Positions 35,058 through 41,996 of a stretch of DNA of 64,000 nucleotides are shown piece after piece (the stretch's first letter is position 1; every line of letters begins with the position of its first letter). The notes below the pieces were generated by a model. That model saw nothing but the letters and a program-made list of their open reading frames with translations, had not been told where the DNA came from and searched no databases. Position numbers and translations under genes: made by a program. Origin of the DNA: Nocardiopsis trehalosi NBRC 14201 (GTDB lineage Bacteria; Actinomycetota; Actinomycetes; Streptosporangiales; Streptosporangiaceae); contig NZ_BCRK01000008.1 of NCBI RefSeq assembly GCF_001552555.1, positions 1-64,000 on the forward strand, read 5' to 3'.

Positions 35058-35525
35058 ATGTCGGTTAACGCTGTCGCCCACCTGAACTTCCACGGCCAGG
35101 CCCGCGCGGCCCTGGAGTTCTACCAGTCGGTCTTCGGCGGGCGCACCGCCATCGCCACCTACGGCGACTTCGGCATGCCCGCTGAGGCGCCCGGCGCCGC
35201 GAACGTGGTGTTCGGCGAGGTCGTCGCGGACAACGGCTTCCGGGTCATGGCCTACGACGTGCCCGGCCCGGACGCGCCGATCGTCCAGGGTGCCCCCACC
35301 ACGCGCCGCGAGAACGGCGCCACGATCACCGAGGAGCCGTTCTTCCTCTCCGTCCGCGGCGAGACGGTGGAGGAGGTCGAGGCGCTGTGGAAGGGTCTCG
35401 CCGAGGGCGCGACGGTCATCGAGGAGTTCGGGCCGGCCCAGTGGGCGCCGGCCTTCGGGATGCTGACCGACCGCTTCGGCGTCACCTGGATTCTCGACGT
35501 CGCCGCCGAGTACACCCAGTCCTGA
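35058..35525 (+). CDS. VOC family protein (glyoxalase/PhnB-like)
   Basis: The 155-residue product has the single PhnB-type VOC domain: VAHLNFHGQARAALEFYQSVFGG at the start, FFLSVRGETVEEVEALWKGLAEGA in the middle and TDRFGVTWILDV at the end. PhnB-like proteins are metal-dependent folds with mostly unknown substrates; some confer resistance to small molecules. The ATG at 35058 was chosen over 35040 because GAAGGA lies upstream of it. The adjacent divergent WYL regulator suggests inducible expression. An aldo/keto reductase follows after 78 bases on the same strand. Confidence 0.9.
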   Translation: MSVNAVAHLNFHGQARAALEFYQSVFGGRTAIATYGDFGMPAEAPGAANVVFGEVVADNGFRVMAYDVPGPDAPIVQGAPTTRRENGATITEEPFFLSVRGETVEEVEALWKGLAEGATVIEEFGPAQWAPAFGMLTDRFGVTWILDVAAEYTQS

Positions 35526-35603
35526 CGCCCGACCGACCCCCCGCCCGGGGCGCGGCCCGGACCCGCCGCGCCCCGGCGGACCCACGGAGGAGGACCACCC
35601 CTC

Positions 35604-36641
35604 ATGCGAATGCGTCCGCTCGGCCGCACCGGCATCAAGGTCAGCCCCTACACCCTGGGCACCATGCGCTTCGGGCGCGCCGGCAACCCCGACCACGAGG
35701 CGTGCGTGCGGATCATCCACCGCGCGCTGGACGCCGGGATCAACGTCATCGACACCGCCGACGTGTACAGCGGCGACGGCGAGTCCGAGCGGATCGTCGG
35801 GAAGGCGCTGCGCGGCCGCCGAAACGACGTCGTCGTCGCCACCAAGTTCAACGGCCCGATGGGCACGGACCCCAACCGGCGCGGCAACTCCCGCCGCTGG
35901 ATCGTCTCCGCCGTCGAGGCGTCGCTGCGCCGCCTCGGCGTCGACCACATCGACCTCTACCAGATCCACCACCCCGACCCCGATACCGACATCGAGGAGA
36001 CGCTGGGCGCCCTGACCGATCTGCTCGCCGCCGGCAAGGTGCGGGCCATCGGGCACTCCAACCTGCCGGCCGCCGAGATCGTGGAGGCCCAATGGGTGGC
36101 CGAGCGGCGCGGACTGGCCCGGTTCCGGACCGAGCAGCCGCACTACTCGATCCTCAACAGGGGAGCCGAACGCGACGTCTTCCCGGTCTGCCGCCGCTAC
36201 GGTCTGGGCGCCCTGGTGTGGAGCCCGCTGGCGATGGGGCTGCTCACCGGGCGGTTCCGCCGGAGCGGCGGCGAGCCGGTCTCGGCCGACCACGTGCAGT
36301 GGGTCCCCCGGCACATGACCGATGAGCGCAAGCGCGACGCGGTCGAGGCCCTGCTGCCGGTCGCCGAGGAGGCCGGGCTCCCCCTGGCCCACCTCGCGCT
36401 GGCGTTCGCCATCGCCCATCCCGCGGTGACCTCGGCGATCATCGGGCCGCGCACCATGGAGCAGCTGGACGACCTGCTGGCCGGGGCCGGCACCGTCCTG
36501 GACGACGGCGTGCTCGACCGCATCGACGCCGTCGTCCCGCCGGGGACCGACCTCGGCCCGATCGACGTGGCCTACGTGCCGCCGCACGTCCAGGACGCGG
36601 ACCTGCGCCGCCGCACCGCGGGCGACCGCGCAGCGGCGTGA
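35604..36641 (+). CDS. Aldo/keto reductase
   Basis: The 345-residue oxidoreductase has the AKR barrel and catalytic tetrad Asp50, Tyr55 (DTADVYSG), Lys81 (ATKF) and His122 (YQIHHPD). The NADPH-binding C-terminal portion reads AFAIAHPAVTSAIIGPRTMEQL. It reduces aldehydes or ketones; length and the N-terminal RPLGRTGIKVSPYTLGTMRFG place it with AKR11/12-like bacterial enzymes. A strong GGAGGAGG precedes the ATG. It probably shares a transcript with the VOC gene, and a strong hairpin follows the stop. Together the three neighbours look like a small detoxification unit; the substrate is not known. Confidence 0.93.
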   Translation: MRMRPLGRTGIKVSPYTLGTMRFGRAGNPDHEACVRIIHRALDAGINVIDTADVYSGDGESERIVGKALRGRRNDVVVATKFNGPMGTDPNRRGNSRRWIVSAVEASLRRLGVDHIDLYQIHHPDPDTDIEETLGALTDLLAAGKVRAIGHSNLPAAEIVEAQWVAERRGLARFRTEQPHYSILNRGAERDVFPVCRRYGLGALVWSPLAMGLLTGRFRRSGGEPVSADHVQWVPRHMTDERKRDAVEALLPVAEEAGLPLAHLALAFAIAHPAVTSAIIGPRTMEQLDDLLAGAGTVLDDGVLDRIDAVVPPGTDLGPIDVAYVPPHVQDADLRRRTAGDRAAA

Positions 36642-36709
36642 GGCGCGTCGGCGCGGCGTGACCGCCCCGGAGCGCCCGGCTCCAGGGCCTCCGTCCGGTG
36701 CGGAAAGCG

Positions 36710-36740
36710 GAAGGGCGGCCCGGTGACCGGGCCGCCCTTC
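36710..36740. terminator. Perfect 14-bp hairpin after aldo/keto reductase
   Basis: GAAGGGCGGCCCGG (36710-36723) pairs exactly with CCGGGCCGCCCTTC (36727-36740) around TGA. It lies 69 bases after the reductase stop and marks the edge between the typical GC-rich genes and the accessory cassette. Confidence 0.72.
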
Positions 36741-36745
36741 GCGGG

Positions 36746-36898
36746 ACGACGCCCTTCCACCTCGTCGGCGGAGCGCTCTACGGCTCCGATGACGCGCGGA
36801 CCCATCCGCTGCCCGCCGGAGACCACCCGAACACCGCGTCTCCCTTCGTGCTGGGAGAGCGGTTCGCGGACCTCGCCCTCGCGGACGGCGGGGCGGTG
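36746..36898 (+). pseudogene. Possible gene remnant resembling FAD-monooxygenase C-terminus
   Basis: A short open stretch reads FHLVGGALYGSDDARTHPLP, then FVLGERFADLALADGGAV. The order (aromatic, D/H-P-L, then GxRxxDLxLxDG) resembles the start of the thioredoxin-like C-terminal domain of aromatic-ring FAD monooxygenases. It has no start codon or ribosome site of its own and ends against the next gene, so if real it is a fragment left at the cassette boundary. Chance resemblance cannot be excluded. Confidence 0.25.
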
Positions 36899-38104
36899 TC
36901 ACACCGCGGCGGCCAGCCGACGTGCGATGCCGGTGGTGAGCCCGTCGGGACGCCCGTGCGTCGTGAGCACGAGCCGGAGCCGTCCGCCGTGGGTGAGGAC
37001 GCCGAGGATGCGTTCATCGTCGACCTGGGTGGTCATCGTCGGTCCCCAGATCGCGGCGGCGGTGGACGTGTCCTCTCCCGAGACGCCGAGATTGGTGATC
37101 TCCAGGTCGGCTGACGTCGCGGCGAGCATCGCCGCCTCCGCCTCCGCGGCATCGCGGGGGTGGAGCGACGCGAGCATCGCGACGGCCTCTCGTGCGTGGT
37201 CGCGGGCGAACCGCAGCTGTGCGGTCGCGTCACGCGCCCGTGACCAGAGGCCGTCGTCCGCTGACGCACGGAACGTCACGGTGGTCGCGACGAAGCGGTT
37301 GACGAGGTCGTCGTCGAGGCCCGAGGAGCGGAGATCGATGGGTACGTTGATGCGGACCTGCTCTGCTCCCGGACGTTCGAGCAGTTCCAGCGCACCGGCC
37401 GCGCAGAGCGCGCCCTGCACCGTCGAGTCGTGCTCGCGTGCCGTGGTGCGAAGGCGTTCCGTGGTGAGCTGGTCCAGCTCGGCGATCTCGATGCCGGGTG
37501 CCGCGGCGTCGAACGGTCGGAGCGTTCCAGGTTCGGGCACCGGCTGTTCGGCCGACCCGTCGTCGACGGAGGGCGCCGCTGCCGGGGGCAGACGGTGCAG
37601 GAGATCCTCCTGCGCGTCCGGCACCGGGCGCGGGTGCAGCGTTCGGCCGGCGAGCAGGGCGAGCAGGTCGCGAGCCGCCCGCAGCGCTCCGCGTCCATCC
37701 GCGATCTGGTGGGAGAACGTCAGCAGCACGACCGACCCGTGCTTCCCGCCGTCGTCGGTGAGCAGCGTCGCCCGCGCCAGCGGGCTGCCGGCGGGGTCGA
37801 TGGGGCGGGTCTGTTCGGTGGCGGCCTCGGTGCGCCAGTCGCCGCCCTCCACGTGCCTGACGGGGATGGTGGCGTCTGCGCGATGGAAGGCCGGACGTTC
37901 ACCACCTCGGTCGATGCGGGCCGCCAGCAGCGGATGCGCGGCTTGCAGCTCGGCCAGCGCCTGCGTCAGTCGGCCAGGCGGAACGGACGAAGCCAGCTCG
38001 ATGGCGAGCGAGAATTGCACCGGGTTGCGGGAGATGTACAGGTCGATGATGTGCTCGAACGCTCCGAGCGGACGCAGGATGGAGGATGCGTGGGACGTGT
38101 CGAT
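36899..38104 (-). CDS. Condensation/PapA-like acyltransferase
   Basis: The product (401 residues from the start I prefer) belongs to the chloramphenicol-acetyltransferase-like superfamily that includes polyketide-associated PapA proteins, NRPS condensation domains and alcohol O-acetyltransferases. The catalytic motif is HQIADG (HxxxDG type), and RPLGAFEHIIDLYISRNPVQ is the usual N-terminal start. Later segments (NVPIDLRSSGLDDDLVNRFV, ITNLGVSG) match the second half of the fold. No ATG or GTG is well placed. The best ribosome site (GGAG, six bases away) precedes an ATC at 38104, while the nearest in-frame ATG (38203) lies in a broken TetR gene. It is next to an FAD oxidase and would acylate an alcohol or amine. 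Base composition is less GC-biased than that of its neighbours. Confidence 0.78.
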   Translation of the reverse strand: MDTSHASSILRPLGAFEHIIDLYISRNPVQFSLAIELASSVPPGRLTQALAELQAAHPLLAARIDRGGERPAFHRADATIPVRHVEGGDWRTEAATEQTRPIDPAGSPLARATLLTDDGGKHGSVVLLTFSHQIADGRGALRAARDLLALLAGRTLHPRPVPDAQEDLLHRLPPAAAPSVDDGSAEQPVPEPGTLRPFDAAAPGIEIAELDQLTTERLRTTAREHDSTVQGALCAAGALELLERPGAEQVRINVPIDLRSSGLDDDLVNRFVATTVTFRASADDGLWSRARDATAQLRFARDHAREAVAMLASLHPRDAAEAEAAMLAATSADLEITNLGVSGEDTSTAAAIWGPTMTTQVDDERILGVLTHGGRLRLVLTTHGRPDGLTTGIARRLAAAV

Positions 38105-38235
38105 GGGATTCTCCGTGTCGTCGTGAGGTGATGCGCGGCGGGGCCGGGCGGCCCACCGCCAGGCGAGCGGGTCGATCGGCCCCGCGCCGGCCTCGGCGGG
38201 CATGGGGTGCGGGCAGGCGAGGAGGCGCTCGGCAG

Positions 38236-38455
38236 AGAGTCCGGTCGGACGTCGTGGACCGGGTCGTGGGGCGGCTCGACCTCGTGCGGGCCCGCGACCA
38301 CGGTGTCCACCCGGACCCGTTGCATCGAGAAGAAGTGTCGCGATGAGCCTGTGCTCGCCCCCGCTCGCGCGGAGACGGCGCACACACCGCGCCACCGGGT
38401 CCTCCCTGAATAGGGTCGCGGCAGCGTTCACGGTCGCGTCTCGTGCCGCGACGCG
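38236..38455 (-). pseudogene. TetR regulator remnant, N-terminal half, frameshifted
   Basis: Frame one reads AARDATVNAAATLFREDPVA and then shifts; the next frame reads AVSARAGASTGSSRHFFSMQ, then RVRVDTVVAG. Together they parallel the intact TetR encoded at 40184-40816 (TRDKILIAAATMLGENPTAR, AVAARAQVSTGSLRHFFPTQ, RALIDTVIAG) across the whole helix-turn-helix. A one-base loss near 38386 explains the shift. The remnant lies just upstream of the acyltransferase and divergent from the FAD oxidase, where a functional TetR would be expected. Confidence 0.82.
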
Positions 38456-38487
38456 GTCTCGCCCGTCCTACCCCTCTCGCTTCTAAT

Positions 38488-38502
38488 ACAGTGTGCTACT
38501 GT
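38488..38502. promoter_or_regulatory. Palindromic operator candidate in cassette promoter region
   Basis: ACAGTGTGCTACTGT is a palindrome with five-base arms and a five-base centre, in a locally AT-richer stretch between the minus-strand TetR remnant and the FAD oxidase. Position and spacing fit a TetR-dimer operator controlling the divergent promoters. No matching copy was found upstream of the intact TetR at 40816. Confidence 0.55.
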
Positions 38503-38585
38503 TCCGCGGACAAACTATCACGGCGTACTAGAGACGGTGTGCGGAGACCTCCGGTCCCCGGCTTCGAGCTCGGCGTCTCCACCGC

Positions 38586-38648
38586 GGGCACGCGGTGGAC
38601 GACGCGCACGTCCGACCGGCCCACAAGCCGTCCGACGCCCCCGACGCG
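38586..38648 (+). pseudogene. TetR fragment (ligand-domain part) in opposite orientation
   Basis: The plus-strand bases 38592-38612 match the coding strand of the intact TetR (minus strand, 40495-40475) at 19 of 21 positions. The translation AVDDAHVRPAHKPSDA parallels AVYDAYVASAPSDDD of the intact protein. This piece points opposite to the N-terminal remnant at 38236-38455, so the old gene was not only frameshifted but rearranged. Homology outside this core is too weak to delimit by eye. Confidence 0.55.
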
Positions 38649-38724
38649 GCCGCCGCGAACGGCGGTCGGCCGAGCACCTGCACCAGTCGCCGCAGCCGCG
38701 GCATACGAACGAGCAGGAGACACC

Positions 38725-40089
38725 ATGCAGGAACGCCGCCACTGGGACACGCTGGCGAGCACGCTGACCCGATCGATCGAGGGGCGGGTGATCCAGCCCG
38801 CGGACGAGTCCTTCGAGTCGTCCGCCGCTCTATGGAGCGCGCACCCGACGCGGCGCCCGGCGCTCATCGCACAGGTGGCGAACGCCGCGGATGTGCGGCG
38901 CGTGCTGCGGAGCGTCCCCCTTGAGGTGCCGGTAAGCGTGCGCGGCCGAGGTCATGACTGGGCGGGCAGAGCGCACGCCGAGGGTGGCGTCACGCTCGAT
39001 CTCTCCCGGATGCGCGGCGTCCAGATCGATGCGGACGCACGGACCGCCCGCGTGCAAGGCGGAGCGCGGCTGGACGATCTGATCGACGCCGCCGGCGAGC
39101 ACGGTCTCGTCGCGGCGGTCGGCACCGTCAACGAGGTCGGCGTCACCGGGCTCACCCTCGGCGGAGGATACGGCCCCTATCTCGGCACCCTCGGTCTCGC
39201 CGCAGACGCCATCGTCTCGGCCGAGGTGGTACTGGCCGACGGGTCGATCACGACCGCGTCGGCGGAGGAGAACGCCGACCTCCTGTGGGCGCTCCGCGGC
39301 GCGGGCGGGAACTTCGGCGTCGTCACCTCGCTCGATATCGCACTGGCGGAGCTGCCCGGCATGCTCGCCGGTGTCATCGCGTTCAGCACCACCGAGCTGC
39401 GGCAGGTGCTCACCGCCCTCGACCGACTCCTCCCCACCGTCCCGGACCGGCTCGCGATCAGTCCCGCGATCGCCGGCGGTCCCGACGGCGGCCCGGCGCT
39501 GCTCCTGGCGGTGCACTGGAGCGGCGACGCGGATGAGGGCGCCCCGTGGGTGCGGGAGGTCGAACGGCTCGGGACGCCCCTCATGTCCACGGTCGGCCCG
39601 GCCACACCGGCACAAGCCCTCCACGCGCTCGACGGGATGTTCCCCGCGGGACGGCACTACACACTCCGCACCGCGTCCCTCACCCGCCTGACACCCGCTG
39701 TCGCCGAGGTGCTGGCGGACGGCGAGCGGCGCCGCACGTCGCCACTGAGCGCCGTGAACATCCATCACTTCCACGGGGCCGCCACCCGCGTCAGCGCCGA
39801 CCACTCGGCGTGGGCGCTTCGGGAGCCGCACCTCATGGTCGAGGTCATCGCGGCCACCACGGATGCCGAGGGACACGACGAGCAGATCGCGTGGGCGGAT
39901 CACCTGCTCGACGCGTTGCGACCGCTCGCCCTCTCCGCCGCCTACCCGAACCTCCTCGCACCCGGCGACGACGAACGCGCAGCGGGCGTCTACGGCGACA
40001 ACCTCACCCGCCTGCACGCCGTGAAGCGCGACGTGGACCCGGCAGGCCGGTTCTCCGGCATTCCCATCGGGATCCGCGGCCGACTGTAG
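38725..40089 (+). CDS. FAD-linked oxidase, berberine bridge enzyme (BBE)-like
   Basis: The 454-residue flavoprotein has the PCMH/FAD-binding-4 fold. His77 in RGRGHDWAG is the likely 8-alpha-histidyl attachment point. TGLTLGGGYGPYLGTLGLAADA (143-163) forms the second FAD loop, and the position where bicovalent members carry Cys is replaced (VGTVNEVGV), so a single covalent bond is expected. The C-terminal BBE motif reads AAYPNLLAPGDDERAAGVYG, then NLTRLHAVKRDVDP. Such enzymes oxidise alcohols, sugars or alkaloid-type C-N bonds. The ATG at 38725 follows AGGAGACACC; upstream in-frame sequence is TetR remnant. It converges with an intact TetR gene. Confidence 0.92.
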   Translation: MQERRHWDTLASTLTRSIEGRVIQPADESFESSAALWSAHPTRRPALIAQVANAADVRRVLRSVPLEVPVSVRGRGHDWAGRAHAEGGVTLDLSRMRGVQIDADARTARVQGGARLDDLIDAAGEHGLVAAVGTVNEVGVTGLTLGGGYGPYLGTLGLAADAIVSAEVVLADGSITTASAEENADLLWALRGAGGNFGVVTSLDIALAELPGMLAGVIAFSTTELRQVLTALDRLLPTVPDRLAISPAIAGGPDGGPALLLAVHWSGDADEGAPWVREVERLGTPLMSTVGPATPAQALHALDGMFPAGRHYTLRTASLTRLTPAVAEVLADGERRRTSPLSAVNIHHFHGAATRVSADHSAWALREPHLMVEVIAATTDAEGHDEQIAWADHLLDALRPLALSAAYPNLLAPGDDERAAGVYGDNLTRLHAVKRDVDPAGRFSGIPIGIRGRL

Positions 40090-40183
40090 ACGGCGGCGTC
40101 CGGAATGCCATGGATGTTCGGGATCGCGACGGCGGGCGGCGGACCCGCGGTCGCGCCGGAACGATCGATCTCCGGGTGGGTGG

Positions 40184-40816
40184 TCAGGGTGCCGTGGCGG
40201 GGCTCGGGGTTCCGGCCAGCGCGGACGTCACGGCGTGGACGGCGAGGCGGAGTGTCTCCGTTTCGGTCTCGACCCGCACCGCGTCAGCGGGTAGGGCGCG
40301 TTCCGTCATGAGGCCGGTGACCACTGTCATGAGGAACCGCGCCCGTTGCTCGATCGCGCCCGCGGGAATCGCGCCCTCTTCGACGAGAGTGGCCAACCAT
40401 CGCTCGATGCGGTGGCGGCCCATGCGCTCGAGCGCGAGGTAGGTGGTGGTGTCGTCGTCGGAGGGAGCAGAAGCGACGTACGCGTCGTACACCGCCCCCC
40501 AGGCCCGTCGCGCACGGTCGCCGGTGCCCACTTGCGCGAGGAGCAGGCGCAGACCCGTGATGAGACGCTCGTTCGGCGTCCTCGTGTGGTCGTTGATCGG
40601 GTCGTCGGGAATGTCGACGTCGTAGAGCCCGGCGATCACCGTGTCGATGAGGGCCCGCTGCGTGGGAAAGAAGTGCCGCAACGAGCCCGTGCTCACCTGC
40701 GCGCGGGCGGCGACCGCGCGAACGCTCAAGCGCGCGGTCGGGTTCTCGCCGAGCATCGTCGCCGCGGCGATCAGGATCTTGTCACGCGTCCCCGGCTCCT
40801 TCGGCGCAGCGTCCAT
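40184..40816 (-). CDS. TetR family transcriptional regulator
   Basis: The 210-residue protein starts MDAAPKEPGTRDKILIAAAT, with the helix-turn-helix at VRAVAARAQVSTGSLRHFFP (about 32-51) and a helical ligand domain after residue 60. CGGGAGGAGGGCC precedes the ATG at 40816, which is far stronger than any upstream start. It converges with the FAD oxidase and is the full-length counterpart of the two TetR fragments at 38.2-38.65 kb. It probably regulates the oxidase and acyltransferase. A short ACAACCTTGT palindrome just upstream (about 40836) might be an autoregulatory site but is weak. Confidence 0.93.
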   Translation of the reverse strand: MDAAPKEPGTRDKILIAAATMLGENPTARLSVRAVAARAQVSTGSLRHFFPTQRALIDTVIAGLYDVDIPDDPINDHTRTPNERLITGLRLLLAQVGTGDRARRAWGAVYDAYVASAPSDDDTTTYLALERMGRHRIERWLATLVEEGAIPAGAIEQRARFLMTVVTGLMTERALPADAVRVETETETLRLAVHAVTSALAGTPSPATAP

Positions 40817-41009
40817 GGTGGCCCTCCTCCCGACAACCTTGTACCACCATCCGCTGCGGCCGGTGCGGGTCGCGGCCGATCGTGTCCGGTCCACGTACCG
40901 GCCCGGTGACGTCTACCGTCACTCGGTCTGCTCCGGCCGGCACTCCAAGCGCGCCGCCCGCGGCGCCCGTGCGACCAGGCCAACGCCCTCAACCGGGCCC
41001 AGAACGCCG

Positions 41010-41061
41010 ACAAGGCCCGAACCCGGGCCAACGATTCCGTTGGCAGGGGTTCGAGCCTTGT
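41010..41061 (-). terminator. Long two-tier hairpin downstream of tRNA-Ala copy 2
   Basis: ACAAGGC-CGAACCC with inner GCCAACG (41010-41033) mirrors CGTTGGC, GGGTTCG and GCCTTGT (41038-41061) around an ATTC loop, with only three unpaired positions per arm. It starts eight bases after the tRNA on the minus strand and should fold into a 52-base stem-loop terminator or processing signal. Confidence 0.75.
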
Positions 41062-41069
41062 GCGCCGGG

Positions 41070-41142
41070 TGGAGCTATGGGGATTCGAACCCCAGACCTC
41101 CTCCATGCCATGGAGGCGCGCTACCAACTGCGCCATAGCCCC
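41070..41142 (-). tRNA. tRNA-Ala(GGC), copy 2
   Basis: All 73 bases are identical to the copy at 33702, including anticodon GGC, the G3:U70 pair and TAGCTCC acceptor end. Flanking DNA on both sides differs, so it is a separate gene. It lies between the TetR gene and the GroES-like gene. Confidence 0.97.
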
Positions 41143-41231
41143 GTGCGACACACCGACTCTACCGGATCGCGGCGGGTGCTCGCGCCGGACGCGGCCGCCC
41201 CTCCCCCCGCCACCCGCAATAAGCTGGGGGC

Positions 41232-41552
41232 GTGTCCTCATCGAAGCTCGAAATCCAGATGCTGCACGACCGGCTGCTCGTCCGCGAACTGCCGGAGAAG
41301 GGTGAGCGCCGCAGCAGCGGCGGCCTGGTCATCCCCGACACCGTGAAGATCGCCACCCGGCTGGTGTGGGGCGAGGTCTGCGGGGCGGGCACCGGCGTCC
41401 GGCACGTCAAGGCCGGCGACCGGGTCCTGTTCGACCCGGAGGACCAGAGCGAGGTCGAGCTGCACGCCGAGCGCTACCTGGTCCTGCGCGAGCGCGACGT
41501 GCACGCCGTCGCCAACGAGGCCCCCGAACGCGGGACCGGCCTGTACCTGTGA
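41232..41552 (+). CDS. GroES-like (Cpn10 fold) protein, orphan
   Basis: The 106-residue product has the Cpn10 fold: LHDRLLVRELPEKGERRSSG, GLVIPDTVKIATRLVWGEVC, AGDRVLFDPEDQSEVEL and YLVLRERDVHAV. The mobile loop (GERRSSGGLVIPDT) keeps the hydrophobic IVL-like tip GLVI that contacts GroEL. There is no groEL next to it, and a C-terminal extension (NEAPERGTGLYL) is present. Many actinobacteria carry such an additional Cpn10-like gene distinct from groES. The GTG start at 41232 is preceded by GGGGG. It sits between tRNA-Ala copies 2 and 3. Confidence 0.88.
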   Translation: MSSSKLEIQMLHDRLLVRELPEKGERRSSGGLVIPDTVKIATRLVWGEVCGAGTGVRHVKAGDRVLFDPEDQSEVELHAERYLVLRERDVHAVANEAPERGTGLYL

Positions 41553-41590
41553 TCCGCCCGGGCGTCCGCACCCCCTTGCGGGCGCCCGCC

Positions 41591-41782
41591 CCCACCAGCC
41601 CCAGGGGGTTCGCTCCCGGCCGCAGGGGGTGTCCTCCCAGGGATTCCGGGGGTCGTCCCCCGGGGGAAACGACCAGACGACCGCGCGAGGCGGACCAGCC
41701 CGGCACCAGCCACAGGGGGTGTCCTCCCGGGGGTCCGGGGGTTGTCCCCCGGGCAAAATGACGAGACGACCGCGCGAGGCGG
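41591..41782. repeat. Degenerate tandem repeat, period about 90 bases
   Basis: CGCAGGGGGTGTCCTCCC (from 41621) and CACAGGGGGTGTCCTCCC (from 41711) each continue with GGGGGT-GTCCCCCGGG, then GACGACCGCGCGAGGCGG, ending at 41693 and 41782. A shorter copy of the first block starts at 41591. The internal GGGGG/CCCCC runs give each unit its own hairpin. It lies between the GroES-like gene and tRNA-Ala copy 3. Confidence 0.8.
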
Positions 41783-41805
41783 CTCTGCCGCCGAGCACAG
41801 TCGTC
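41755..41805 (-). terminator. Hairpin downstream of tRNA-Ala copy 3
   Basis: GACGAC (41765-41770) pairs with GTCGTC (41800-41805) around an inner GGCGGC-TCT-GCCGCC stem. On the minus strand it follows the tRNA and ends near ATTTTGC, giving a short T-run, so it is a plausible terminator. It uses the end of the 90-base repeat. Confidence 0.6.
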
Positions 41806-41816
41806 CCGGAGTCGAG

Positions 41817-41889
41817 TGGAGCTATGGGGATTCGAACCCCAGACCTCCTCCATGCCATGGAGGCGCGCTACCAACTGCGCCATAGCCCC
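41817..41889 (-). tRNA. tRNA-Ala(GGC), copy 3
   Basis: A third 73-base gene identical to those at 33702 and 41070, including anticodon GGC and G3:U70. It is 675 bases from copy 2 in the same orientation, separated from it by the GroES-like gene and the tandem repeat. It is followed on the minus strand by its own hairpin. Confidence 0.97.
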
Positions 41890-41996
41890 TGATGGGTGCC
41901 GTCCGGGCGGGGCCCAGCGACACCGCAACAATAGCGGAATCCGGCGGCGGCGTCGAAACGGTTTCCCGTGCGGACGCCCGTCCGCCGGCCCGGGGT

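Noticed and set aside
33702-41142. Integrative element with tRNA attachment site
   Set aside because: Whole tRNAs rather than partial 3' ends are repeated, and no integrase, relaxase or excisionase gene is present between them.
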